A stretch of 64,000 nt of DNA, from contig JAJFKT010000035.1 of the NCBI GenBank assembly GCA_021773075.1, positions 364,516-428,515 on the forward strand, given 5' to 3'. Both the position numbers and the translations under genes were made by a program. Of the stretch, positions 17,512 to 26,157 are shown piece by piece. Every line of letters starts with the position of its first letter. The first letter of the stretch is position 1. The notes below the pieces were generated by a model. It ran no database searches and was not told the DNA's origin. It saw nothing but the letters and a program-made list of their open reading frames with translations. The stretch comes from Woeseiaceae bacterium. Its GTDB lineage: Bacteria; Pseudomonadota; Gammaproteobacteria; Steroidobacterales; Woeseiaceae.

Positions 17512-19326
17512 TTGCACCGTCTATCCAGACCATTCTTGATCGCTGTGCTTATATTCGTTGCTATTTCGCAGACCGCCTGGTCGCGAGAATGGCGCTTCGA
17601 TGACGTTAGCCGAATCGTTGCGATAGCCGATATTCACGGCGCTTACGACGCCATGGTCACAACATTGCAAAACGCTGACATTCTCGCAGACGATCTAAGT
17701 TGGGCAGGTGGTGAATCACATCTGGTGATTGTTGGGGATATTCTCGATCGCGGTCCAAAATCACGGGCCGCAATGGATCTGCTGATGCGGCTGGAAGGCG
17801 AGGCTATGGCGGCTGGTGGACAGGTGCACGTATTAATCGGCAATCACGAGTCGATGATTCTGACCGGTGATATGCGCTACGTGAGTGCGCCTGAATACGC
17901 GGCCTTTGCGCACGAATCAGACCCTGGCGAACGGCAACTCTGGTTCGAGATGTATGCACGTAGAAATGGTGGTGCGAGTGGCGAATTACGCGCCACGTTC
18001 GACAAGGAATTTCCGCAAGGCTACTTCGCTATGCGGCGCGCGTTTCGCGCCGATGGGCACTACGGCAAATGGCTGTCGCAGAAAAACATAATTGTCGTGA
18101 TCAATGGCACAGCATTTGTGCACGGTGGTTTGCCACCTGTTGTCACCGAGGTCGGTCTTGAAGGCATCAACGACAAACAGCAAAAAGACATGGCCGAATA
18201 CATCGAGACTCTCGCGAAACTGGCGGATGCGGGAATACTGTTGCCGACTGACAGCCACTACGACTACGAAAAATTGCTCACGGAATATACGCCCGGTGCA
18301 GGCCTGTCACCCGAGGTTCTTCAGGCAGTCAGAGCGGGAATCCGGCTGGGCGACTCCGATCTCCTGAGTACAGATGGACCGCTCTGGTATCGAAACAATA
18401 TTCTCTGTCCGGGAATTGTCGAAGAGCACAGGCTGGAAGCGGCCCTCACCGCGATCGACGCAACTCGGGTTGTCATCGGCCACACGCCGACACCCAGTCG
18501 CCAGGTAATGCAGCGATTCGACGGCCGGGTAATCGAAATCGATACGGGTATGTTGAATTTTTATTATCAGGGCATCGGGCATGCGCTCGTGATTGAGGGC
18601 GAGAGCGTCTCGGTGACCGACCAAACGGGAATGACTTCTTTGCTGCCGGTAAACCAGGGGCGCAAGGTCGGTCGACGCCCCAACGATTTGAATGCGGAGG
18701 ATCTGGCGAGACTACTTCAGATGGGGGAGGCGACCGTCGTGGCCAAAGCAGATACCTTGACCGGGCGCACCCTGGTTGAACTTAGTGATGGCAACAGTAC
18801 CGTTTCCGCGATATTCAACAAAAACAAAGGACGCGGTTTCTACCCAAATGTCGCTGCGTATCGTCTGGATCGTCTGCTTAATTTGGAGATGGTTCCGGTT
18901 AGCGTTATTCGTGAGCTTGACGGCAAGAGTGGTTCATTACAATTCTTGCCAGACAATAGTATCGACGAGGCGGAGCGTTCGGCATCGGCTCAGGGCGGTG
19001 GTGCCTGGTGTTCTATCAACGACCAGTGGCCAGAAATGTACGTATTCGACGTGCTGGTTCACAACGAGGGTCGCTCGCAACGGCGAATGCTCTACGATAA
19101 GAGCGACTGGCGATTGATTCTGAGTGAGCACGACAGGGCATTCGCTGCGAAAAAGGGACGGCCAGCGCATCTTAAGAGTGCGCAACTGGCAGTTCATGCC
19201 GGTTGGAAGGACGCGCTCGTAGAACTTGGCGACGAAGTACTCGACGCCAGCCTAGGTGATGTCCTGGATAAACGGCGCTTGCGCGCATTGAAATCGCGGC
19301 GCGACGCGTTGCTCGCTATCCCGTAA
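17512..19326 (+). CDS. Secreted PPP-family phosphatase fused to a kinase-like domain
   Basis: 604 residues, TTG start with GAGGA about 10 bases before it, signal peptide ending TAWS. Residues 30-370 are a Shewanella-like PPP metallophosphatase: ADIHG (39-43), GDILDRG (75-81), GNHE (110-113), HGG (204-206) and GHTPT (323-327). Residues about 400-604 are a second domain resembling atypical kinases of the HipA / PI4K-like / Fam20 group: AIFNKN strand, PNVAAYRLDRLL helix, DVLVHNEGR (513-521) as a catalytic-loop candidate and EHDRAF (539-544) as a metal-site candidate. The canonical Asn after the loop is not clear, so the kinase half may be degenerate. No closely similar fusion is known to me. Confidence 0.8.
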   Translation: MHRLSRPFLIAVLIFVAISQTAWSREWRFDDVSRIVAIADIHGAYDAMVTTLQNADILADDLSWAGGESHLVIVGDILDRGPKSRAAMDLLMRLEGEAMAAGGQVHVLIGNHESMILTGDMRYVSAPEYAAFAHESDPGERQLWFEMYARRNGGASGELRATFDKEFPQGYFAMRRAFRADGHYGKWLSQKNIIVVINGTAFVHGGLPPVVTEVGLEGINDKQQKDMAEYIETLAKLADAGILLPTDSHYDYEKLLTEYTPGAGLSPEVLQAVRAGIRLGDSDLLSTDGPLWYRNNILCPGIVEEHRLEAALTAIDATRVVIGHTPTPSRQVMQRFDGRVIEIDTGMLNFYYQGIGHALVIEGESVSVTDQTGMTSLLPVNQGRKVGRRPNDLNAEDLARLLQMGEATVVAKADTLTGRTLVELSDGNSTVSAIFNKNKGRGFYPNVAAYRLDRLLNLEMVPVSVIRELDGKSGSLQFLPDNSIDEAERSASAQGGGAWCSINDQWPEMYVFDVLVHNEGRSQRRMLYDKSDWRLILSEHDRAFAAKKGRPAHLKSAQLAVHAGWKDALVELGDEVLDASLGDVLDKRRLRALKSRRDALLAIP

Positions 19327-19765
19327 CGGCGATGCACTCAATTTCAACGCGCGCGTTGAGCGCAAGGCCATTTGCGCCCAATGCACTGCGGGCCGGAGGA
19401 TTCTTGAAGTAGGTCTTGTAGACGATGTTCATTGCGCCCCATTCGCTCATATCGGCAAGAAACACCGTACATTTCACGACCTCATCCATTGATGAACCAA
19501 ACTGTTGCAATACGGTCGAAATGTTCTCCATTGTTTGCCGGGTTTCCCCAGCAATTCCGCCTTCAGCCAGGTCGAGCGAATCAGGAATGTTGCCGACATT
19601 TCCGGACAGGTACAAAGTGTCTCCTGCACGTACGGCTGATGAGAACGGCAGGTCGAGTTTCTCCGTCCCCGGCATCTGCAAATAGGTGATTTCGGTGGCG
19701 CGGTCGTTCTCCACGTCGCAGCCGAAAAGAGCCAACAATGGAACTAGCAGGATTAGTGGTTTCAT
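19316..19765 (-). CDS. RidA/YjgF-family lipoprotein
   Basis: 149 residues with a lipoprotein signal (LLALFGC) and a complete RidA-type domain: LPFSSAVRAGDTLYLSG, TRQTMENI, and PARSALGANGLALNARVEIECIA, retaining the conserved Arg that binds carboxylates in RidA. RidA proteins normally act in the cytoplasm on reactive enamines/imines; this one should be membrane-anchored outside. It is divergent from the purine degradation operon with a 69-base gap, so a periplasmic role in that pathway or on an exported imine is possible. It overlaps the 3' end of the phosphatase-kinase gene by 11 bases. Confidence 0.85.
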   Translation of the reverse strand: MKPLILLVPLLALFGCDVENDRATEITYLQMPGTEKLDLPFSSAVRAGDTLYLSGNVGNIPDSLDLAEGGIAGETRQTMENISTVLQQFGSSMDEVVKCTVFLADMSEWGAMNIVYKTYFKNPPARSALGANGLALNARVEIECIAVTG

Positions 19766-19772
19766 TACGCAG

Positions 19773-19778
19773 TATAAT
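19773..19778 (+). promoter_or_regulatory. Candidate -10 box for the purine degradation operon
   Basis: A perfect TATAAT lies 57 bases before the uraH start codon in the divergent gap with the RidA gene. No good -35 hexamer is visible at 16-18 bases, so an activator may be needed. Confidence 0.4.
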
Positions 19779-19834
19779 CACAGCATTGCAGATCGGTGCA
19801 AGCATTGACCACATGAACACTTTAGAGATCCAAT

Positions 19835-20182
19835 ATGGGAAGACTGACAACGCATATCCTCGATACAGCGCATGGTGGCCCCGCAGTGGGTGTCGAAATT
19901 CGCTTGTTTAGTTCTGGCGAACAGCGAGAACAACTGGAATTGGCAAAAAGCAATGCAGATGGCCGTACGGACAAGGCGCTATTGGAAGGCACGACTATGG
20001 TGACCGGGAGTTATGAGCTTGAGTTCGATATAGGTGACTATTTTCGCAGTAAGAATGCGGCCACCGGCGAGCCTGCTTTTTTGGAAACAGTCGTGATCCG
20101 ATTTTCTGTCAATGGTGACGAGAATTATCACGTGCCGTTACTATGCTCACCCTGGTCTTACTCCACGTACAGGGGTAGCTAA
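19835..20182 (+). CDS. uraH: 5-hydroxyisourate hydrolase (transthyretin-like)
   Basis: 115 residues, the usual length. Hydrolyses 5-hydroxyisourate, the product of urate oxidation, to OHCU. Begins with LTTHILDTAHGGPA (catalytic His in THILD) and ends with the diagnostic YRGS. HVPLLCSPWSYSTYRGS at the C-terminus carries the second conserved His and the tetrapeptide. First gene of the operon; the cytoplasmic location fits the lack of a signal peptide. xdhA follows 5 bases later. Confidence 0.96.
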   Translation: MGRLTTHILDTAHGGPAVGVEIRLFSSGEQREQLELAKSNADGRTDKALLEGTTMVTGSYELEFDIGDYFRSKNAATGEPAFLETVVIRFSVNGDENYHVPLLCSPWSYSTYRGS

Positions 20183-20187
20183 AGCCG

Positions 20188-21633
20188 ATGTCGGATGCAG
20201 GCGCAATTCGCTTCATGCTTGATGGTGAGATCATCGAAGTATCCGACGTCGATCCGACGCGAACCGTCTTGCAGTATCTGCGCGAAGACCTGCGGCGAAA
20301 AGGCACCAAAGAAGGTTGTGCCGAGGGCGACTGCGGTGCGTGTACGGTCGTCGTCGCCGAGCTCAGTCGTGGTGGTGATGATGTCAGTATGAAAGCGATC
20401 AATTCCTGCATTCAATTTCTGCCAACCCTTGACGGTAAGGAACTGATCACGGTCGAGAGTCTGGCGGACGGCGACAAATTGCACCCGGTGCAAAATGCGA
20501 TGGTCGTCAATCACGGCTCGCAGTGCGGTTTTTGTACGCCAGGCTTTGTGATGTCGATGTACGCGCTTTATGAGACCAACGAAAATCCTGGCCGCCAGGA
20601 AATTGATGACGCGCTGTCAGGCAATCTTTGCCGCTGCACGGGTTACAGACCCATTATTGCCGCTGCCACAGAAATGTATGCGGCCGAGCGGCCGCAAGAT
20701 GTCGAGCGCACAACATCGCTAAAGAGACTGCAGCGCAAGAGTTCCTTGGTATTAGAACACGGCGGTCGAAAATTCTTCGCACCGGCGGGTGCTGACGAGT
20801 TCGCGGCGATACTTACGGAAAACCCTGAGGCGACAATACTTGCCGGTGGTACCGATGTTGGGTTGTGGGTGACGAAACAGCACCGGGAGTTGACGACGGT
20901 AATCTACACGGGGCGTGTTACTGAGCTTTCCGAACTACGCAGCAGCGACACGCATATAGAAATCGGTGCCGCGACAAGTCTGACAGACGCCGTGCCGCTT
21001 GTTGTGCAGCACTACCCGGGCCTTGATGAGATGTTTCGGCGCTTTGCTTCACCGCCAATCCGTAACGCCGGAACCTTGGGCGGCAATATCGCAAATGGTT
21101 CACCAATCGGCGATTCGATGGCGGCCCTGATGGTTCTGGATACGACATTGGTACTTCGTTGCGGTGAGGTCGAGCGAGAGATTGAGCTGAATGATTTCTA
21201 TCATGACTACATGGTGAACGACTTGCAGCCCGGTGAGTTCGTATCACGAATCAGAATTCCATTAGCCACCGATGATGCCATTGTCAGTAGTCAAAAATGG
21301 TCGAAGCGATTTGATCAGGATATTTCCGCAATTTGTACCGCATATCGTTTGCTCCTTCGCGATGACGAAGTCGTGTCATTCCGAATGGCCTGTGGCGGCT
21401 TGGCAGCTACGGTGCAGCGTGCCCGGAATACCGAAGAAATAGTAAATGGCAAGCCGTGGAATGCGAAGACTATTGATGCTGCATGCGAGGCTCTGAGCCA
21501 GGACTTCACGCCGATAAGCGATATGCGAGCGTCGGCCGGTATTCGAGTAACGGCTGTGCAGAATCTGCTAAGACGATTTTTTGCGGAGACGCAGGATAGT
21601 GAGCTCGAAACGGTGTACACCTATGGGCGTTAG
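20188..21633 (+). CDS. xdhA: Xanthine dehydrogenase, iron-sulfur/FAD subunit
   Basis: 481 residues. Small subunit of the molybdenum hydroxylase that oxidises hypoxanthine and xanthine to urate with NAD+. N-terminal plant-type 2Fe-2S centre: C44, C49 and C52 (GCAEGDCGAC). Second, alpha-helical 2Fe-2S domain: C113, C116 (QCGFC) and C148, C150 (LCRCTGYRP). The FAD-binding domain follows (ILAGGTDVGLW; IRNAGTLGGNIANGSPIGD). The gene ends inside the start of xdhB (11-base overlap). Confidence 0.96.
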   Translation: MSDAGAIRFMLDGEIIEVSDVDPTRTVLQYLREDLRRKGTKEGCAEGDCGACTVVVAELSRGGDDVSMKAINSCIQFLPTLDGKELITVESLADGDKLHPVQNAMVVNHGSQCGFCTPGFVMSMYALYETNENPGRQEIDDALSGNLCRCTGYRPIIAAATEMYAAERPQDVERTTSLKRLQRKSSLVLEHGGRKFFAPAGADEFAAILTENPEATILAGGTDVGLWVTKQHRELTTVIYTGRVTELSELRSSDTHIEIGAATSLTDAVPLVVQHYPGLDEMFRRFASPPIRNAGTLGGNIANGSPIGDSMAALMVLDTTLVLRCGEVEREIELNDFYHDYMVNDLQPGEFVSRIRIPLATDDAIVSSQKWSKRFDQDISAICTAYRLLLRDDEVVSFRMACGGLAATVQRARNTEEIVNGKPWNAKTIDAACEALSQDFTPISDMRASAGIRVTAVQNLLRRFFAETQDSELETVYTYGR

Positions 21634-23932
21634 TAGCGGGGTAAAACGCGTTAAGACCGTTGGTGCGGCGTTGCCGCATGACAGCGCGCACCTGCATGTC
21701 ACCGGGCGAGCCTCCTATACCGATGATCTGCCGGAACCACGAAATCTATTGCACGTCGCAGTCGGCATGAGCACGATTGCGCACGCGAACGTTAGTGGTA
21801 TAGATACCTCGAAAGTGCGAGCAGCTTCAGGCGTCATCGACGTCTGTCTCGCCAGTGACATTCCTGGCGTGAATAATTACGGGCCGATCATCAAAGACGA
21901 TCCAATATTCGCGACCGACCTCGTGCAATACATAGGTCAACCCATTTTTGCTGTGGCCGCAAGCACGGTCGATGCTGCACGAAAGGCGGCGCGTCTTGCC
22001 GATATCGAATACGAAGAGCTGGACGCTATTCTCGATCCGCTAACCGCAGTCGAGAAGGAATCGTTTGTGCTGCCGAGCGAAACCCTGGTTCGTGGCGACC
22101 CGGACGCGGCGTTGGCGGCAGCACCGCATCGAACGAGCCGCAGGGTTTATGTTGGCGGTCAGGATCAGTTCTACCTGGAAGGCCATATCGCAATGGCTAT
22201 ACACGAGGAAGACAACCGCCTCCTTGTGTACAGCTCAACTCAGCACCCCGATGAAGTTCAAATGCTGGTCGCGCATGCGACGGGTCGTTCGGCGAATGAT
22301 GTCACCGTCATTTGTCGCCGCATGGGTGGCGCTTTTGGTGGCAAGGAGAGTCAGGCCGCGCTTATCGCGTGTATCGCTGCGCTTGCTGCGGATAAGACCG
22401 GTTGTCCCTGCAAACTACGCCTCGACCGGGATGACGATATGATCATGACCGGTAAACGTCACGATTTCGTCATGGACTACGATGTCGGCTTCGATGACAC
22501 GGGATTGATACTCGGTATCGACTTCGAGCTTGCGTCACGTTGCGGAATGTCAGCGGATCTCTCCGGTCCGGTGAACGACCGGGCAATGTTTAGCGTAGAC
22601 AATGCCTATTTTCTTGAGAATGTCCGGATTCTCTCGCATCGGTGCAAAACCAATACCGTTTCGAATACTGCGTTTCGCGGATTCGGCGGTCCGCAGGGAA
22701 TGTTTGCGATCGAGTACGCCATCGAGGACATCGCTCGGATGCTGGGCAAAGATCCACTCGAGATTCGGCGGCGTAATTTCTATGGCAAAGATGACCGCAA
22801 TATCACGCAGTATCTGCAGCCCGTCGAAGATAACGTCATTGATGAAATTTTCGATCAACTGCTTGCGAGCAGTGACTATGAAGCGCGGCGCAATGCAGTA
22901 GGCGAATTTAATGCGAACAGTACGATTCTCAAAAAAGGCATTGCCATTACTCCCGTCAAATTCGGCATTTCCTTTACTAATACACTGCTGAATCAGGCCG
23001 GGGCGCTGGTGCACGTATACAAAGACGGCACAGTGCAACTCAATCACGGCGGCACCGAGATGGGGCAGGGTCTGTACATCAAGGTTGCACAGGTTGTTGC
23101 CGAAGTATTTCAGATCGACATTGATCGCATAAGAATCACCGCCGCCGATACCAGCAAAGTACCGAATGCGTCGGCTACGGCCGCGTCGAGCGGTGCCGAT
23201 ATGAATGGCATGGCCGCAAGAAACGCGGCTGCAAAAATTAGAACGCGACTCACTGAATTTGCTGCGCAACATTTTGCAGTAGCCGAAGCCGAGATCGAAT
23301 TCGTTAATAATCGGATTCAATGTGGTAACGAGGATTTGTCATTCACTGAACTCGTTCAGCTGGCGTGGGCGAATCGTGTGCAGTTATCAGCGACCGGGTT
23401 TTACAAGACGCCGAAAATCAACTACGACCGAGAGACCTTTAGTGGCAGGCCATTTTTCTATTTTGCTTACGGTGCTGCTGTTACTGAAGTCGTCGTCGAT
23501 ATTTTGACCGGGGAAAATCGTACATTGCGAGTTGATATTCTGCATGACTGTGGCGACTCGCTGAATCCGGCCATTGATCTGGGTCAGGTTGAAGGTGGAT
23601 ATATTCAGGGCGTCGGTTGGCTGACATCAGAGGAGCTGTGCTGGAATGATCGCGGCGCACTATCGACGCACGCACCGTCGACGTACAAGATTCCGACCTG
23701 CTCAGACCTCGCGCCGGATTTTCGTGTTCAGTTGATGCAAAGCAACCCGAACCCTGAAGACAGCATTTATCGCTCGAAAGCGGTCGGCGAGCCACCTCTG
23801 ATGCTAGCGCTCTCGGCGTTTCATGCAATTCGCGATGCACTCGCGACCGACGCCTGTCCAATGCCGGACTTGCGAGCGCCGGCGACACCCGAGTCGGTAC
23901 TGAATGCAATCAGGGCTGCAGCTGATGAATGA
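21623..23932 (+). CDS. xdhB: Xanthine dehydrogenase, molybdopterin-binding subunit
   Basis: About 769 residues; start at 21623 (MGVSSGVKRVKTVGAALPHDSAHLHV). Carries the catalytic Mo-cofactor site. Features: HVTGRASYTDD at the N-terminus, GQDQFYLEGH (conserved Gln), RRMGGAFGGKE, FRGFGGPQG, GGTEMGQGLYIK, SGADMNG, and KAVGEPPLML with the catalytic Glu near the C-terminus. These are the signatures of xanthine dehydrogenase rather than CO dehydrogenase. Overlaps xdhA upstream and xdhC downstream, giving coupled expression of both subunits and the maturation factor. Confidence 0.96.
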   Translation: MGVSSGVKRVKTVGAALPHDSAHLHVTGRASYTDDLPEPRNLLHVAVGMSTIAHANVSGIDTSKVRAASGVIDVCLASDIPGVNNYGPIIKDDPIFATDLVQYIGQPIFAVAASTVDAARKAARLADIEYEELDAILDPLTAVEKESFVLPSETLVRGDPDAALAAAPHRTSRRVYVGGQDQFYLEGHIAMAIHEEDNRLLVYSSTQHPDEVQMLVAHATGRSANDVTVICRRMGGAFGGKESQAALIACIAALAADKTGCPCKLRLDRDDDMIMTGKRHDFVMDYDVGFDDTGLILGIDFELASRCGMSADLSGPVNDRAMFSVDNAYFLENVRILSHRCKTNTVSNTAFRGFGGPQGMFAIEYAIEDIARMLGKDPLEIRRRNFYGKDDRNITQYLQPVEDNVIDEIFDQLLASSDYEARRNAVGEFNANSTILKKGIAITPVKFGISFTNTLLNQAGALVHVYKDGTVQLNHGGTEMGQGLYIKVAQVVAEVFQIDIDRIRITAADTSKVPNASATAASSGADMNGMAARNAAAKIRTRLTEFAAQHFAVAEAEIEFVNNRIQCGNEDLSFTELVQLAWANRVQLSATGFYKTPKINYDRETFSGRPFFYFAYGAAVTEVVVDILTGENRTLRVDILHDCGDSLNPAIDLGQVEGGYIQGVGWLTSEELCWNDRGALSTHAPSTYKIPTCSDLAPDFRVQLMQSNPNPEDSIYRSKAVGEPPLMLALSAFHAIRDALATDACPMPDLRAPATPESVLNAIRAAADE

Positions 23933-24965
23933 GTGGATCGATCAACTAAGGGATTTGGCGGCTGCGGGCGAAGCCGCCGTTTTGGTAACAGTGGCGGGTA
24001 TCCGTGGATCTGCCCCGCGCGAAATCGGCGCAAAGATGATCGTTACTGCAAAAGAGACAATCGGCACTATTGGCGGAGGTCAACTCGAGTATCAGAGCAC
24101 GCGCGTTGCCGTAGGCATGCTCGAAGATACTGCAACAAGCTTGCGCAGTTTTCCATTGGGATCGTCGATGGGGCAATGCTGTGGCGGCGTGGTCGAAATT
24201 CTTTTCGAACCCGTTACCGAAACTCAACCGAGCTGGCTGCGTGATCTCGCGGCATTGCATGGTCAACGAGAAGCAGCGGTAATTGCGACACGAATATCGC
24301 AATCAGTGCCGGCCAAGCTGGTCGTTACGGCGGAACACGTCTACGGCGATGATGCGACGGAGCAGGATCTCGTTGATCGTGCGCGTGGAATCCTTGAGCA
24401 CAAGCCTAGGACCACGCGCGACGTACAGGAATTCTTTGAGCCGGTAGTTGTCTCGGATCTAAATATCGCCGTATTTGGCGCTGGCCATGTGGGCTCGGCA
24501 GTGGTTAATGCGCTGTCAGTTCTTGATTGCAATATCCGCTGGCTGGACAGTCGGCGAAACATGTTTCGCAAGCTGCCGGCCAACATTCGGGCCATCGAAA
24601 CCTCCGATCCCGCACTTGAGGTTGCCGCGATGCCTGCGGACAGTTTTTACCTCGTCATGACGCACAGCCATGCAATGGATTTCGAGATTTGCGACCGCAT
24701 CTTACGGCGCCGCGATGCACGTTATTGCGGGCTGATTGGTTCACTGTCCAAACGTCGTCGCTTTGAAAAGCGCTATCAGCAACAGGGCATGTCTCAGTCC
24801 GTAATAGATCAGTTGATTTGCCCAATTGGAGTTGATGGCATTAGCGGCAAGAAGCCTGCTGAGATAGCCGTTGCTGCCGCTGCGGAGATTCTCAAGATTC
24901 GAGAGCGAGCAGTTGCACCTGTCGAGGAAGATTATCCCGACAATGTTCAACCAATGAGACGCTGA
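23925..24965 (+). CDS. xdhC: Xanthine dehydrogenase accessory protein (Mo-cofactor insertion)
   Basis: About 346 residues; start at 23925, overlapping the xdhB stop. XdhC/CoxI family chaperone that binds the molybdenum cofactor, promotes its sulfuration and delivers it to XdhB. N-terminal XdhC/CoxI domain has TVAGIRGSAPREIGAKM, GTIGGGQLE and SMGQCCGGVVE (conserved Cys pair). C-terminal Rossmann domain has VFGAGHVGSAV and CGLIGSLSKRRRF. Length and both domains are complete. Confidence 0.94.
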   Translation: MNEWIDQLRDLAAAGEAAVLVTVAGIRGSAPREIGAKMIVTAKETIGTIGGGQLEYQSTRVAVGMLEDTATSLRSFPLGSSMGQCCGGVVEILFEPVTETQPSWLRDLAALHGQREAAVIATRISQSVPAKLVVTAEHVYGDDATEQDLVDRARGILEHKPRTTRDVQEFFEPVVVSDLNIAVFGAGHVGSAVVNALSVLDCNIRWLDSRRNMFRKLPANIRAIETSDPALEVAAMPADSFYLVMTHSHAMDFEICDRILRRRDARYCGLIGSLSKRRRFEKRYQQQGMSQSVIDQLICPIGVDGISGKKPAEIAVAAAAEILKIRERAVAPVEEDYPDNVQPMRR

Positions 24966-24966
24966 C

Positions 24967-26157
24967 ATGGAAGCGTACTTACTTGACTGGCTCAATATTC
25001 TGCTGCGCTGGCTGCATTTCATCACCGGCGTAGCGTGGATCGGGGCGTCTTTATACTTCATCTGGCTCGACAACCATCTTGAAGAACCACGCGATCCTGC
25101 CGATTCGGAAAAGGGCATAGGCGGTGAAGTCTGGTCTGTTCATGGTGGCGGTTTTTATCACGCTCAAAAATACCGGACCTTTCCCAAGGTGCTTCCGGAC
25201 ACCTTGCACTGGTTCAAGTGGGAAGCCTACTCGACCTGGTTGTCCGGAATGTTTCTTCTGGGACTGATCTACTTTCTCGGCGCAGAAATTTATTTGATTG
25301 ATCGCTCAGTTGCAGACCTTTCGATGGCTGCCGCGATCGGCATAGCCGTTGCCTTTATTGTTGGAGGCTGGATTCTTTACGACTTAATGTGCAAGACGCC
25401 GTTGGCGAAGGACGACTGGGTTTTTGCACTCGCGCTGTTGCTACTCTGCAGCGCGCTTGCCTGGGGTTTATGCAATCTTTTCAGTGGCCGAGCGGCCTAC
25501 ATCCTGTTTGGAGCGGTGCTCGGTACCATTATGGTCGCCAACGTGTTCTTCGTGATTATTCCGGGGCAGAAGCAAATGGTCGCCGCTGCAGAACGTGGCG
25601 AATCACCCGATCCCGCGCCAGGTCTGCGTGCCAAATTACGTTCCGTTCACAACACCTATTTCACATTGCCAGTCCTGTTCGTTATGACGAGCAATCACTA
25701 CGCAATGACCTATAGCCATGAATATAACTGGGCAATTCTCATCGGCATCTCGGTTGCCGGTGCGCTGATCAGAATCTATTTCGTTGCCCGGCACAATGGC
25801 AAGCCTTCGCTACTTCCAGTCGTGGTGGCTGTTATGTTACTCGCGGTTATCGCGGCGATAATTGCACCGCGCCCCTCCAGCGACAGCCTGCCACCGGCGA
25901 CATTTTCCGAGCTGCGTAGTGTGATCAACGAACGCTGCGTAAGCTGCCACTCGAGAACACCGACGCACCCGGCGTTTCCAGCTGCGCCACTTGGCGTAAT
26001 GCTCGACAGCGAGGAACAAATCTTCGACGCTGCGCAGCGCATCTACCAGCAGACAGTCGTGACGCGCGTAATGCCAATAGGTAACTTGACGGCGATGACT
26101 GATGCGGAGCGGCTCATAGTAGAGCAGTGGTATCAATCGCTTAGGGAAGAGCAATGA
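24967..26157 (+). CDS. puuD: Membrane urate oxidase with cytochrome c domain
   Basis: 396 residues. PuuD-type urate hydroxylase: an integral membrane domain of about eight helices (HFITGVAWIGASLYFIWLD ... HWFKWEAYSTWLSG ... NTYFTLPVLFVMTSNH) followed by a C-terminal cytochrome c domain with one heme site C324-V-S-C327-H328. It oxidises urate to 5-hydroxyisourate and passes electrons to the respiratory chain instead of O2, so no peroxide is made. This replaces soluble uricase, which is absent. Begins 1 base after xdhC and overlaps puuE by 4 bases. Confidence 0.94.
   Translation: MEAYLLDWLNILLRWLHFITGVAWIGASLYFIWLDNHLEEPRDPADSEKGIGGEVWSVHGGGFYHAQKYRTFPKVLPDTLHWFKWEAYSTWLSGMFLLGLIYFLGAEIYLIDRSVADLSMAAAIGIAVAFIVGGWILYDLMCKTPLAKDDWVFALALLLLCSALAWGLCNLFSGRAAYILFGAVLGTIMVANVFFVIIPGQKQMVAAAERGESPDPAPGLRAKLRSVHNTYFTLPVLFVMTSNHYAMTYSHEYNWAILIGISVAGALIRIYFVARHNGKPSLLPVVVAVMLLAVIAAIIAPRPSSDSLPPATFSELRSVINERCVSCHSRTPTHPAFPAAPLGVMLDSEEQIFDAAQRIYQQTVVTRVMPIGNLTAMTDAERLIVEQWYQSLREEQ

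Noticed and set aside
22550..23320. Antisense frame of 256 codons opposite xdhB
   Set aside because: Opposite a conserved molybdenum subunit; no motif, no ribosome site, no independent context.
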